Positions 13,700-25,775 of a stretch of 64,000 bases of DNA are shown piece by piece. The position numbers were made by a program, and so were the translations under genes. Below the pieces are notes generated by a model. It ran no database searches. It was not told the DNA's origin and saw only the letters and a program-made list of their open reading frames with translations. This DNA comes from Ancylostoma caninum (lineage: Eukaryota > Nematoda > Chromadorea > Rhabditida > Ancylostomatidae): contig JBAJFG010000211.1 in NCBI GenBank assembly GCA_037903475.1, positions 124,001 to 188,000 on the forward strand, read 5' to 3'. Position 1 is the first letter of the stretch. Every line of letters starts with the position of its first letter.

Positions 13700-15690
13700 T
13701 ACATGCCTCCATCAAAGGGAGAGTCATGAACCCATAGTCAAGCAAAACCAGGTTAGCACGCCAACTTTCGCATCCTGGGTCTCCTAACAATTCCCAGTCT
13801 ATAACCAATCACGCTAACCATAATTGATTAGCTTGGTTATCATTTCCTGAATACTCAGCGCTGATTTGATCTTCCTTTTTCTTACAAGTTTACGCTTTAG
13901 CTAGACTATGTGAGTGGTAAGTATATTAAATAGTAATGGTAAGTATAGCGGCAGCACCTGCCTATTATGGAATCTTGTGAAAATTTCCGAGAGATTGCAG
14001 TTCTAATGGTATCCTGAAACTTTTCCAAGTGAGTTATTCCCACTAGTCAGTGCCAATCCGCCTGTCTCGCTTCATCATTTGTTTATTCTTTTTCTTTACC
14101 TTTGCCTTTCCATCCTCTTGATCTTTCATTCTTTCATTGACGCTCTCTTGATTTGCACAGGCAATTGGCTGGGAAATTGAGGCAATTTTCTGAGGTTTTT
14201 AAACGAATCAGTTCAACTTCTTTGTCAGCAATTACTCCAACTTTCTCGCAGACAAATCTTCTCGCAGACAGATCTCATTTGCCTATCATAAATTAGCTTT
14301 GTCTCAAACTTCTAATCCATGACTGCTTCTGTAGTAAAGTATTTATGTCTCCTTATTACTTTATACTTTTACAACCTCGATGCTGTTTATCTCGCCCTGA
14401 GCACCCTTCCCTAGCAGACCTTTTTGTCTTAGCTGGGCCTGTTGTCTGGCTCTCACCTACATTTTCGCTTTTTCTGGTGCGAGCGTCCCATGTAATGAAT
14501 GCTCGGGAGCTGTTATGAGGCGTAATTTCGTTCACGAACGTCGTCTACGTCCTTTTTATGCTAGCGAAATACGAGTGGAACCCTCGAGATACAATTTCCC
14601 ACACAATTTCAACGAAAATTCTCATTTCTTCGAGATATCCCCTGGAAGTGGCTACTAAAAGAAGTACATATGAATTTTCCTTGAAATGTTCGTTAACGTT
14701 GCCACGAAATTTCTCGTTCCTCTCAAGAAGTCACGTCTACTGAGGGCTATCAGTCTCTCTGGAACAACTCGCATTCATTTTCTGTTGTTTTCTCCAGGAA
14801 TCAATATGTTCCGAGCACGGCTCACCTGCGTACGTCATGCCATAGTTGCTCTTTCGACTTTACTCCAACATTAGGGAATCCACCCACGTTGGTCGCCGGC
14901 CACTTCCGAAAGGCGCAGGTCTTTTGAGCAAATTATTCTCTTCTCTGAACTTTGTGCGAGTTGTCGCCGAGCGCTGCAGGACATTACTCGAAAATATTTA
15001 CGGCTTTTGAGACATATGAAGCTGGTTTAATTTGCTTTTTGTTTACAACTTTTACCCTCCTCCTCCTTATAACATGATCGATGTGTTACATTCTACGCGG
15101 TCGTTTAAGAACTGGGTATTTTTATCCAGTTGGTAAAGATCCGTCATCAGCTTTCGCATTGTCTCTTAGCAATGAACCTTGCTTGCTATATGGAATGAAT
15201 TTGTAGATGGGTAAATTACTCTGGACAGAAGTGGATAAAGACCAGTGGAAGCGGATATGTATAGCCAACCTTTTGGAAAATTTAACCAATATATTTAAAT
15301 ATACTGGTTGCTAGCCCAAGAAAAGCGGGGAAACCACATACTTCTAGTGCCCACTTTGGCAAATTTGAGAAAAGAATTAGGTGCTTGTTTATTTTTTTAG
15401 AACGTCTAGGTGTTTGTTTATTTTTCTGAAGTCCTATTCACACGAGATTTCATTCCAAAAAACGTGCAAGCTGTGGAGAAAGTGGAGAAAAAGACATGCA
15501 GGAAAATAGTGGTTTCTGTCAAGGACGCAGAGACAAATTGTAGCTCACTCCCATGTACTCAACTTTCCCTTTTTTTGGAACTATAGATATAGGCAGAACT
15601 ATCTTATCTTCCTGGAAATCGCTGCTCTATCCTGGTAACTGGTGTCTTACTCTCCCCAGCAACGTTCCTTCTATTTCCCCCACTACATTT
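13700..15690. other. No gene recognised
   Basis: Nothing supported. Short frames at 14,558-14,874 overlap in different phases and show no motif. Confidence 0.4.
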
Positions 15691-15960
15691 CTATTTCCAT
15701 CTTTTTCCAACGACTAAAAGCTTTCCACTGACTTCCTCTTTCCTGGAATTAATTGGCCTTTTTGCACAATAACACTGCAAGATTTTCTCGCTCACAGCCT
15801 CATCTGGAAAGGTCATTGGCAAATCCAGAACGTCGCCGCTATGCACATTAAATGGCTTGCCCTTATGGGGCAAATTCGGCGCATACAATTTCATGTGTGC
15901 ATTCATCCATGCGCCAGAGCCACTTTTCCGTGAACGCCTCGTTTTGACATTGTCTTTCAT
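15691..15960 (-). CDS. Unassigned 89-residue open frame, possible terminal exon
   Basis: The frame runs from ATG at 15,960 to a stop at 15,691. The peptide starts basic (KTRRSRKSG), then has a mixed, soluble-looking core (near residue 25 HMKLYAPNLPHKGKPF, then a short acidic/hydrophobic stretch DVLDLPMTFPDEAV) and a basic tail. It has no signal peptide or membrane span. A CAG acceptor just upstream (complement near 15,964) would also let it be a last exon rather than a full gene. I do not recognise the family. It is one of the more protein-like open frames in this half of the window. Confidence 0.3.
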   Translation of the reverse strand: MKDNVKTRRSRKSGSGAWMNAHMKLYAPNLPHKGKPFNVHSGDVLDLPMTFPDEAVSEKILQCYCAKRPINSRKEEVSGKLLVVGKRWK

Positions 15961-17698
15961 TTCCCTGTCGACAGAGGTGGACGCTGTTTGTCATTTCATT
16001 TGCTTTCTTGGGTAAGTTTGGTAGGTACTATACATAGGTTCTAGGCCGAAAATACAGATTCTACAGATGACCTTTGACTGTCTCTTGAGAAAATTTCCTG
16101 AAAGCCTTTCATTCTTTGTAGCTAGTCGGCATTTTATTTTGAGTTAGAAGTTCGATTTTAACTTGATTGAATTCTTAACGAATAATATCCGCTTTCCACG
16201 GATATTTCTTTCTAGAACATATTTTTAGTGGAATATGCATGGTTGCGACCGAATTTGAATATTTTCGGTATTTCACTTAAAGGATCTAGGCCGTCAGAGC
16301 TTCATTTCACTCCTGTATGGCCAAGCAAATTTGATTTGAAATTTGGAATTTGAATAAAACCCTCGTTTTCGGCCCAGTGACTATCTGCGAATATCCTTAA
16401 TAAATAATTGTTGGAATCTGTTAGCTATTGTACCAGCAAATCATCCTCGTGATTTTTTTTCCGAAGAATTTAATAATCCATTCATCTATTTGGTTTATTT
16501 TTGTTTTACCTTCGAGTTTTTTTAATTACTAGTTTCTTTATTCATTTTTTATTTGTTTGATAATTCTATTAATTTCGTAAATGTGGCTAATCAAAAGTTG
16601 TTGGTAGAGTGCTTGAAAGAAGAGAGAATTCTCCAACAAAACAAAAGAAATCGACTCCTCCTACTTCATGCTAAAAGGAGTTACATATGATAGGTTATAT
16701 ACATATGATTACTTAAAAGTAGAGGTGCAGTAAGATTATAGAAAAGAACTTAAAAGTATAAAAGAGCCTGATGTTTTTTCATGTGTTGCAGTTGCTGTGT
16801 AATTTTCTCCGCTATCTCTTTCATACCTGTGACTTTTAGAGCCTCAATTGCTGCTCATTACTGGGTTCGAAGTTTGTGAAAAGGTTTTCAGGCCAAAGTT
16901 TAGTTAGCTATGTGGGTGGCTATTAACAAACTCACCCTTAAATGATCTTTCACCCATATAATAGTGAAGCGTAGATGGCAAAAGGCAGTTTAAAGCGACT
17001 TCATGCCTATGAACTGTTCATTCTTTCCTTTTTGCTTCCTTAAAACGTTGAAGGACAAGACAACAAATACTAGAGCAGAAGTATGAGAAGAAATCTGCGT
17101 TTTTTTTAATTCTTGAAATTTCACATTGAAGTAATCAGAAGTAATTGATTGGAGAAACAGAAAAACTACGTGCAGAACGTGACATATAAGCAGTACTCAC
17201 GAAAGCCCTCAAATATTTGTTTCCGTCTCCGTTTTGTGTTTATGTTGGAAGGGAATCCGCAAGAATAGGCCCAGTTGTTGATAATAAGTATCTGAACTTT
17301 CCTCGTAAAAAAAACACTTGCTTTTCCTTCATTAGGATGGAGCCCAGCAGAGCTATTCACATTTATTTTGTCTGTTTGGTTGGACCGCTGACGATGCATT
17401 AGTACCCGTCGACTGAGAACCCTAGAACCATTGTCGCGACTCGTGCACTATTTCAAGCAGTTGGTGTACTTCCGCTTCCTGCTCTTTCCTAACGTCCTGG
17501 TCTCGAACTTTCCTATGAATAGGGAATTGAGCAATCACAAACGTGCTCGAAGGCAAAGGCAAAGAATTTTTGTTTCTACCAAAGCATTTCTTGTTTCTTG
17601 AAGGGTGTGACGGTCTCACGTTTCTCTCACTTCCTCATTTCGGAGAGTCGCTGATTTCTAAAGGTGCAATCATTTCAGGCTCTCTCGACTTTTATTGG
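15961..17698. other. No gene recognised; A+T-rich
   Basis: The stretch 16,400-16,560 is very T-rich. Overlapping short frames at 17,166-17,619 have no family signature. Confidence 0.4.
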
Positions 17699-17883
17699 TA
17701 CAGTCGGGTCCGGCAGCCACTGCAAATGGGCGCCGGCGGGCGCCGGCCGCCGCCACCCTCCGGCGCCCCGGTATTAATGAGCTATAAATCACTCGAGCTT
17801 GGGAGAAAGCGAAGAAAAATACAATTTTAGTTCATAGTAGACAGGGTAGATGAGCTTAACCCTATGCTTAAGGATGGGTTTAA

Positions 17884-17900
17884 GGCTTAGGCTTAGGCTT
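17884..17900 (+). repeat. Interstitial telomere-like TTAGGC run
   Basis: GGCTTAGGCTTAGGCTT contains two full nematode telomere hexamers plus flanking half units. The same run occurs at 30,595-30,611, and inverted at 18,939-18,955, always at the same place in the composite element. Confidence 0.75.
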
Positions 17901-18394
17901 CACAGGAATGGCCCCACCCAACTCCCTTTTCACCTACCCCCCGGTATTAATGAGCTATAAATCACTCGAGCTTGGGAGAAAGCGAAGAAAAATACAATTT
18001 CAGTCCATAGTAGACAGAGTGCAGTGGATATCTTAAGGCTATAAAGCAAGGGACCATTTTCACAACTTTCACGTTTTTTCATTTTTGTGATTTTCATGGG
18101 AAAGATTTCTGAATACACAATAAGCGCAGCCAACTTTTCCATTTTCTGCTATAGTACACTGCTTCGCGAATACAAAAATGGCCGTTATTCTTTTATAGAA
18201 GGATACAGTACTTCAGTTATCCCATCTGAATAATAAAGCTCATCCAATTCGGGATCCTCAGAAATAATTGAAATCCGTATAAATTGTTCCGTATCCATTG
18301 CGAAGTAGTTCTACCGCTGTCATTTATCTTTCGTGGAGCAGTCCTTTACGGCGGAGTTACTCTCTCCCGGTTTCCCTCAACTTTGAAAAAGTGG

Positions 18395-18515
18395 TTTTTC
18401 ACTATTACTTACACTATTACTATTACTTACACTTACACTTATCGTAGTTTATCTTCAAAAGAGTTTTCCACTATTACTTACACTTACACTTATCGTAGTT
18501 TATCTTCGAAATTTA
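18395..18515. repeat. ACTTACACTTA short repeats inside copy A
   Basis: Units built from CACTATTACTTACACTTACA followed by TTATCGTAGTTTATCTTC occur twice here and again at 18,862-18,900. The complement occurs at 30,655-30,690 and 31,040-31,100 in copy B. Confidence 0.7.
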
Positions 18516-18609
18516 TGCAAAACGTTGCCGGATGCCTTCCTGGACTACCCGAAGGAGATCACGGGGGACGTTCCAAGCAGTGAACCCCAAACACTGCGAT
18601 ACTTCACTC

Positions 18610-18684
18610 TGGATCTCCAACGGAGTGGAACCAGCGATAGGGACAGATTGCAATCTGCCACTCAAACCACTGAGCCATCCGGGC
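18610..18684 (-). repeat. tRNA-like module 1 of copy A
   Basis: On the minus strand it begins GCCCGGATGGCTCAGTGG, an A-box-like start, has the potential anticodon hairpin GCAGATTGCAATCTG, and ends with the B-box-like GGTTCCACTCC. The acceptor stem does not close, so it is a tRNA-derived pol III promoter unit rather than a working tRNA. The partner copy is at 30,865-30,940. Confidence 0.55.
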
Positions 18685-18756
18685 TACTTTTTATGTTGGA
18701 GTTTGTTAGATAACTGCAGCAGTCGTAGGCAGCATACTTAATGCATTTGCAAAAGG

Positions 18757-18831
18757 CGGGCCCAGGGCAGGATTCGATCCCCTGACCACCACAACGTTGC
18801 TCATTCGCTCAACCCACTGAGCTATGCGCGC
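18757..18831 (-). repeat. tRNA-like module 2 of copy A
   Basis: The minus strand reads GCGCGCATAGCTCAGTGGG (A-box-like), then a GACC..GGTC arm, then GGATTCGATCC on the complement (B-box-like GGATCGAATCC). It lies about 75 bp from module 1 in the same orientation. The acceptor stem is not complementary. The partner copy is at 30,719-30,793. Confidence 0.55.
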
Positions 18832-18965
18832 ACGCGATGCAACATACAAATAGTGTCCAATCTTACTTACACTTACACTTATCGTAGTTTATCTTAGAAA
18901 TTTGAGTGAAAAGGGACAGGAGTGGGGCCACTCCTGTGAAGCCTAAGCCTAAGCCTTAAGCCTGC

Positions 18966-21084
18966 TGTTTCCAATATGAACAGCGAGCAATACATAGTAG
19001 TTTTTTTCATGTGTGGATCTGAATGTTTCACATTCACTTGCTCTTCCCAGCTCGACTCTGGGGACCTGTTCTCGTCTTGCACTTTTATGGAATTTTTTTT
19101 TGTTACCTGAGACCTTACTGTGATTCTGAAACATCCTAAAGTTTATTCATTTATTTGTTTGTACACTGCGAAAAGCTCATCCTTAAAATAAAAGGTAATT
19201 TAAAAAAAGAGCTTCAAGGGGTTTTCGAAGAGACTGGTATGAAGGACTTCAAACTTTTAGGTGGAAAAGAATTGCTTTCTCAGTATTTGAAAATCAAAAA
19301 TTGTATAAAAGTCGTTTTTTCAAATCAACCAGGTCAACCTCTTTAATTATTCAGTTCTTGTATCGAGTAGTGCTTTTGTTTCAAGAATAACTTCTTCACA
19401 AAGACGGGTGACGTCCTGTCACGTGTTGCGAAAACTGATCCCTAAACATTTTCAGGGAAGAGTGCATCTACATGAGAAAACGTTCAAATGAGACGAAACG
19501 GTGTAAGTTGTATCCTCATGCAGAATAGGTAAAAAACTGATGGTTGCTTCACATGGGGAACAGTTTTCGTTTACTTGTACTTCCACGAACAGATTGTTTT
19601 TCACTCCGATAGCTCTAGTAGTTGTGATAGTGTTGTAAGTTTTCACTTACTCGAATATTCGAATACGTTTTATCGAATACATTTTGTCCGCATTCGATAA
19701 TTTTTGTGACCCTTACATTAGGTGTTTCCAGGCAGAACTCCCCGTTGATGCAGCATGACACATACTGAGTCTGGTTATTACGTGCAATCATCGTCACCAC
19801 TGGATTCGGCGTTGTTCTTCGTGCTGGCTGCATTTATTCTCAATATCATTGTCGTCTTCAGTAAGTCCCCTTCTGCCCATTTATGATGAATTTTCTAGAA
19901 TTTCTAATATACTGCTTCGTCACAGTGAACTTTAAAGCAAAATGGGTGCATTGAAAGTTCAACTGTTGTGCCATCATTATCTTTCAGTACCCTAGGTAGC
20001 CCTTGTTCCTCATTTTCTCCGTAAGCGGAGTCTAGACGAGTGTCTGGAATTAACTTCTACTGCACTACTGTTAAGTTCACTCAACATCCTCCTAATCCTC
20101 CTATGATTATCAGCGTGGTGATTACCAAAGAGCCATTTACGTACTATGTTTGAATTATGAAGAGAAGCATCTAATTTTGATCATGACGTCATAACGTTCC
20201 AGTAGGACATCAGGACCAGGACAATTAAACAGGAATTTTATTCCTACTTTCTAATCTTTAATACACTGCTTCTTTTCAATACTTCCAACGTTATAATCAT
20301 TGTTAGACTGTTGAAGCTACCAACCTAAATTCGAATTGTTTCGCCAAATTGGAACCACGTCAGTCCAGATCATAGAGAAATCTTGGCAAAAGAAAAAAAA
20401 TTAAAGAACAGATAGGTAAAGGATTTTTCTCGGAAATTTTGACTTCTATTAATTTGAGATGGAGGAATTCATCATTTATGCTCAGTCTTCCTCTCAATTC
20501 TTCAGATATTTGGTTTTTCTAGCTCTCCTCTCCGCTCTCCCTCCTTCCCCCCCCCCTACCCAAAATTCAGTGTCATCCACTTTTATTAGTTCTAAATCAA
20601 CTAACGGCTGTGAACGGCTCAGTTTGTGGGAGTTCCCCTTTATATTTCTCGATATCCATTTTCTTGATGAAAAATATAATAAAATGCAAATATAAATACG
20701 GACGAATGTTTCTTTTAGCACTAGCATTTGTTGGGTTGAATCGTAGATTAGTGTTCGAGCAGGTGTTCAAATGTTCGAATTATTCGAAAAGTAAGGACGG
20801 AGCCAAAAACTACATGGAAAATCCCTCAGCTTTCTGGTCGAGGTTCCACATATTTTGCGCCCTTCAAGCAGCAGTAAACAACACCTGGCATTTTGCTTAA
20901 TGCATTGCTTTAGTAGCTAGTGTTTGCTATTTGTCCTGGACAATTAGCTAATCCACGACTGTAGTAAAAATCATACCTCTGGTGTCGTTCTGGACTAATC
21001 TGTGGTGCGAAAAGCACATGATCACTGTCACATAAACATCAATGCCATCTCTGTTTTTTCTCCTCGTCAGCTATAGGGGTCCCT
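18966..21084. other. No gene recognised
   Basis: Short frames only. A C10 run lies near 20,547. I see no repeat shared with the rest of the window. Confidence 0.4.
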
Positions 21085-21593
21085 TATTATGTTAAAGGGG
21101 TTAGTTGCGTTTCTCACCCGGACAGCCGGCTAGTTAGAAATGGAAACCAAGTGTGAAGCGCTTTTGGCAATAGCTGGTATGAAGCCAGTCAGATAGTACC
21201 AGTTCATCTCAAGGAAATCTCAATCACTTGCTGATCTGTCGCGCAACTACGCGGCGGTTTTCCAATGACAAAAACAGCAACAGAAGCCTGATATTTAACT
21301 ATGACGCCACCTCCTTTTTATATTTTGGGTTTTCGGATTTCTGACGCTAACAACACAGGTGAATTGTAAGGATAGGAAGTCACAGAATTATAAAAGGTGA
21401 CTCGGGATCGGATTTGCATTGTTTAGAAATTCTAGCCAAGACGTCTCCTAAGGATGTTATTCGGTGCCCTGATCACGAAAATCGCACTAGTTTTCTATAC
21501 TAACCCCGCTTTCTCATGTTTACGGCGGAACGGAAATAATCTGGGAGAGTGAAATAGAATGCAACTTTCGACAAGGAAATCGAAGTAATGCTC

Positions 21594-22439
21594 AGGTGGA
21601 AAAATTCCAGTAGATTACGCTTATTTTACGTGTATTTGTTTCGGAAATTTATTTCCGAAGCAATTACACGTAAAATAAGCGTAATCCACTGGAATTTCGC
21701 AATTTTTCTCGATTCCAGTAGATTCCACTGGAATTTACATGTAAAATAAGCGAAATCTACTGGGAACTGCAGTTCGTGTAAATTCCAGTAGATTCCACTG
21801 GAATTTACACGTAAAATAAGCGAAATCTACTGCAAACTGCACTTCGTGTAAATTCCAGTAGATTTCGTGTATTTTTCGTTTATTTTTCTGGTAAATTCGT
21901 TTTTCACTAATTGTTGCCGTTGCTTCTCCACCTTCCGAAATGGGTTATGCCTCAAAAAATTCCAAAAAATTCACTCATCATAACTACCAAAAAGTTTTAT
22001 AAATTTATATGATGCATATAAATATACCATGCTAACATGAGAAATATTCGCCAGCGGAATCTACGGAGCACGTCAACTAGATGTACTGCATGAGTGATCT
22101 GGTTTCAGAATCGTACTCAAGGGTGGTCGATGATACCACCTGCGCCCGGAAATATTTGTAGGAGTGCAGCAATTTTGCTCTGGGCCAACAGCGGCGCAAC
22201 GCTGCGTGGGTGCCGACCCTGGCTGGAACTTGTCGCATCAGTTGGTGTCGCAGCAATTTTCGCGTACTTTTCAGCAGAGTTCGCTTATTTTTCGGGCGGA
22301 ATTCGGGTAAATTCCAGTGGATTTCGCTTATTTTTCGGAGATTTACGTGTAATTTTTGGACGAAATCGGGAAATATTTCGGCGAAAAATAAGCGAAATCT
22401 GCTCGAAAGCACCCGTAATCTACTGGAATTTTTCCACCT
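21594..22439. mobile_element. 846-bp MITE nested in the foldback loop
   Basis: The first 25 bases (21,594-21,618, starting AGGTGGAAAAATTCC) are the exact reverse complement of the last 25 (22,415-22,439). One further position agrees if the ends are extended to CTYAGG. The interior is built from many copies of TTCCAGTAGATT, its complement, and AAAATAAGCG in both orientations. The open frames at 22,077-22,530 are products of this repetitive interior and are not called as genes. The flanks do not give a clear target duplication. Confidence 0.8.
21721..21860. repeat. 70-bp tandem duplication inside the MITE
   Basis: GATTCCACTGGAATTTACA starts at 21,721 and again at 21,791, and the following sequence (GTAAAATAAGCGAAATCTAC, then a TTCGTGTAAATTCCAGTA end) repeats with a few substitutions. 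Confidence 0.75.
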
Positions 22440-23145
22440 AAGTGGTAATGCCGCTAGCTGTAGCCTGGCTAACGTAAGTGGAGCTACAGTACGAAGTGGA
22501 TACGATACTCTTGTTTATCACCTTCCTTAACCCTTAATCAATTAGTGAAGAAATTTTCGGGATTTTCTGAGCAGAAAAGCGGGAAAGTGCTTGATATGGC
22601 TGCCGTTTCGTTGCAAGAATTGACTTTTTCCTTTGTTTCTTGCTGTAATCTCACCACATCCTTTCAAAAATGGGGGTGGGGTGGAAAACTAGTGCGATTT
22701 TCGTGATCAAGGCACCGAGTAACCCCCGTTCAGAGAGGTCTTGGCTAGAATTTCTAAGGAATGCGAATCCGATCCCGAGTCACCTTTATAATTCTCTGCA
22801 AATTTTTTAGACGAGTCAAGTGTGAAAAAGGAAAATATTTATCAATAAATAGATGCATAAATAAGTTTTGACAGTCATCAAGGAAGGATAGCTGCCAGTT
22901 CGTGGACGCTACTACGCCAAATGAAGAATAGACTAAAATTTCTACCGGAAAGAAGCAAATTCATTGCATTACGATGATCGCATACCTCAACACTATAAAG
23001 GGTTGGGATTGCTCTGAGATCAATCAGGTGGATCTGATTAGTTTGATGCCAGCCCCTGCCAACGGCGCTTCACACTTGGCTTGCACCGTTAATGGGTCGA
23101 CTGTCGGGTGAGAAACGCCATTCAGCCATGTTAAAGAGGCCTATG

Positions 23146-24560
23146 CTGAGTGAAATTACATAAAACTACGTGAAAACATGCAGGAAATACCACAGCCATT
23201 ACTTTTCCTGATTCTGCCGTTGCAAAAGCAAGTAAACAGTAAGTACAAGTACGTCAGCTGGAGAAGTTAGAACTGGGCTTGATAAGAAGGTTATTGGAAT
23301 ATGAAATTATTCAAAAGGAGGAAAATTGTTGCGATTCTTCCCCACCATTAGATGGAAATAAGCCACAAGGAAAAGCAGAACTCCTTTTGTTTTCAGTACC
23401 TCTGAGTAGCTCCTTATCAGCTGTTATACTTGCTAAAGGAAATTTTCGTATTTTCAGTGGCGTTTTGCTACTTCGATCCGTCTCCGGAACCACCACTGAT
23501 CCACCGAACCTACCACACCCTGAGACGGATAAGCCGAGCCGCCGGAAGAACCACCACTCACACGTTGAAGGAAGCTGAGGACTCGAATGTGGTGTTATTT
23601 GTCTGAAGTCCGGCGAATCTAGTCGACGTGCACAAAACCGCTCAAAAGAGGCTTTTTCGGCCAGTCCGGAGCAATATTTCCTGGAACAGATCCTTTTTTT
23701 CTCTCATGCTGTGGAAGTCCGTGCTGGGGTTCAATGTTTTCACTCTAATCATGGACCAAATTGTAAAATTCTTTTAATAGAAAGTAGTGCCACTTCCTGC
23801 GCTGCTGAGCGCCAATATTTTTAATTGAATTTCTATGTCATTCTTCGTCAAGTGCCTTCACAGCCCCATTGTCCATCCATTTTTACAACTTCTCCCTGCA
23901 ATGGTAGTGGCACCTTTGATGTTTGTGCACTAGCCAAGAATGTTTCTTCACAGAATCTTTTTTTCTTTTTTTTAAGGAATTAAGATGAGATTTAGTGCAG
24001 CTATATACAGTACGGGTACAAATTTTACGGCGTTCATGAAGGATATCGTTGGCATGAAAAAATCCTAGTCATAATTTTCTTCCGAAGGCATAATTTCTTT
24101 CTATGCTGGTGTTGATGTACTCACATGTCGAGAATATACAGCCGTAAGTGTTATTTCTGCCTCTTCCGTCTCTCAATCTGTTTACATATTTCGTCCTTTG
24201 TTCTCATTTTTTATTTCATTTCTTTGCATTCATCACCAATTTCCTGGAATAGTCAATTTTCACGTTTTCCTGGAAACGATGTGTATAATACCAAAGTTAC
24301 GAGTGATATTATTTCGTTGAACTTTTTTTTTTGAATAAAGCTTAGTGACATAATGTTCATGTTCTGAAGACTATACATATCTGTGATCAATTTTCAATAC
24401 TCAGAGCCTGTCGATCGCTCTTTTTATCAGGAGTGCGTGGAAAATTATATTTTTTTGGCAAAATCTACTGTATTTTTATTTTCGCTCACGCTTTATTGCG
24501 AAATAATGATTCTACAAATAACTGCGCGAGCCTCAGTCACCAGGACCGGCACGTATTTTT
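23146..24560. other. Mostly empty; one weak exon candidate at 23,458-23,606 (+)
   Basis: A TATTTTCAG acceptor at 23,449-23,457 is followed by an open frame to TGA at 23,604-23,606 (about 49 residues, starting AFCYFDPSPEPPL and ending in a mildly acidic tail). No upstream exon could be joined with confidence and the family is unknown. The rest of the stretch shows nothing supported. Confidence 0.2.
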
Positions 24561-24641
24561 AAGATTACTCAGGGTAAACTTTTTGACACCCCAGTTAACG
24601 ATGGATATCCATGCTCACACGTTTACCTTGGATACTCTCAA
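24561..24641. mobile_element. Small hairpin MITE, copy 2 of 3
   Basis: AAGATTACTCAGGGTAAAC at the left faces CGTTTACCTTGGATACTCTC at the right, with TTAACGAT in the middle. It is the same family as 13,609-13,695 and more decayed on the right arm. Confidence 0.65.
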
Positions 24642-25770
24642 TGACGTATGCCAACACAAACCCCCCAAATGGGTAAGGAATTGGACGGTGAGGAGAAGGG
24701 AAAATTGATTGTCTAGGTAACCATTTTTTCTTGTATTCATGGAGATCCACGGGGAAGTTACGGTCGTTCAGCAGTGGTAGATAGGCATTGCTGAAAAGAA
24801 TTTGGCGTTGGTGAAAGATGCTGGAGCTTATTCTAACTGTTTGTGGAGGGTTCTCGTTTTCGTCAGCAGGAGCGGAGAGGAACATTGCCCTTCTGCGATC
24901 CTATGTGTTGATGTTTGCGGACAATGGTGCCCACATCGTCACACGTCGATTTAGGGCCATCAGATCAGACCCTGGTTCCTCTCGCCAACCAATTACTTCT
25001 CCCTCTAGCATTCGATAATTTGCGCTTGAAACTGCTTGAAAGAACTTAGAATTGGACGCTTTTGCGGAGTTTTTCACTTAGAAATAATGGTTATACAGGG
25101 GCGGAATATAGGCACTATACTTAGGACCGAGTGAAAAGCGAATATCTGAACTCATATACATACATATTCATTAAGAACTAGATCCGATGAATTCAAATGT
25201 TTAAAAAGGAGAGAGACCTAAATGCTTTCTTATCACTCCTGAAGGATTGTATTTATTGCTCCCTCTTTTCCATCGGAACTATGTACTTATCTGAAATCGA
25301 ATTTTCGATTTTCAAGTGGGTAGAAATTTAATGCATTATCTAGTCCAGCCCCTCGCCATCGCCACTTGCGGCTGATGTCCAGACGTCATGAAGGCCTATG
25401 ACCGCGCGTTGGTCGACAGGTATCCATATGAATCAACTAACAAAGTGTAAATGTACAAAAAATCAAACTAATATAAGAACACAGTACAGCTCATAATTAT
25501 AAGATCACCCCGAACTTGAAGTTTTCAGGGAACGTAGCGCTCCGGGGAATTTTATGCTATATGTGGCAGACTTCCCACATTGAAAAACCATTGTAGCCAA
25601 AATTTCGTGCCAGCACTCTTACCCTGTGATTATTACAATTATTTTTTATATTTCATTACGTTTCATTACTATAAGATCACTTCACAGAATCATTGCGCAT
25701 TGATGACGTCACTTTAATCTTAATCTTGGTCACCAAGGTGAATTGAACTACATAACTAAATATTAACTAA
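24642..25770. other. No gene recognised
   Basis: A minus frame at 24,595-24,885 runs through the MITE and is not supported as a gene. TATAAGATCAC occurs at 25,499 and 25,671, each just upstream of the mariner fragment, possibly its degraded 5' noncoding part. Confidence 0.35.
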
Positions 25771-25775
25771 CTAAG

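Larger units (their letters stand above)
17701..18965. mobile_element. Composite repeat element, copy A (one terminal repeat present)
   Basis: The left end CAGTCGGGTCCGGCAGCC follows a TA and matches both ends of the element at 30,409-32,093. Behind it come a GC-rich block (17,728-17,771), a block starting GAGCTATAAATCACTCGAG, a TTAGGC run and a GGCCCCACCCAACTCCC block. A second copy of the GAGCTATAAATC block begins at 17,949 and leads into an inner segment of about 1 kb holding repeats of ACTTACACTTA and two tRNA-like modules. The inner segment ends with an inverted copy of the TTAGGC block (18,905-18,960). The opposite terminal repeat was not found, so this copy is truncated or rearranged. 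It is noncoding. Confidence 0.7.
21085..23145. mobile_element. Large foldback (inverted-repeat) element, about 2.1 kb
   Basis: Two blocks on the left recur inverted on the right. The outer block (about 21,085-21,245) holds CGTTTCTCACCCG and CCAAGTGTGAAGCGC and pairs with 23,000-23,140. The inner block (about 21,393-21,512) holds GGTGACTCGGGATCGGATT and TGATCACGAAAATCGCACTA and pairs with 22,690-22,795. Between the blocks the arms have diverged. There is no transposase frame. The loop contains a separate 846-bp MITE. The arrangement suits an old nonautonomous foldback transposon. Confidence 0.75.

Noticed and set aside
18284..18741. Frames rich in TITYTYTYRSLSSK
   Set aside because: Products of TTACAC-type repeats in the composite element; the copy at 30,836-31,214 gives the same peptides.
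18610..18831. Functional tRNA genes
   Set aside because: A and B boxes are present, but no acceptor stem closes and spacing is wrong; they are embedded in a repeated element.
22077..22530. 100-codon frames on both strands
   Set aside because: They fall in the repetitive interior of the 846-bp MITE and reflect its repeated words.
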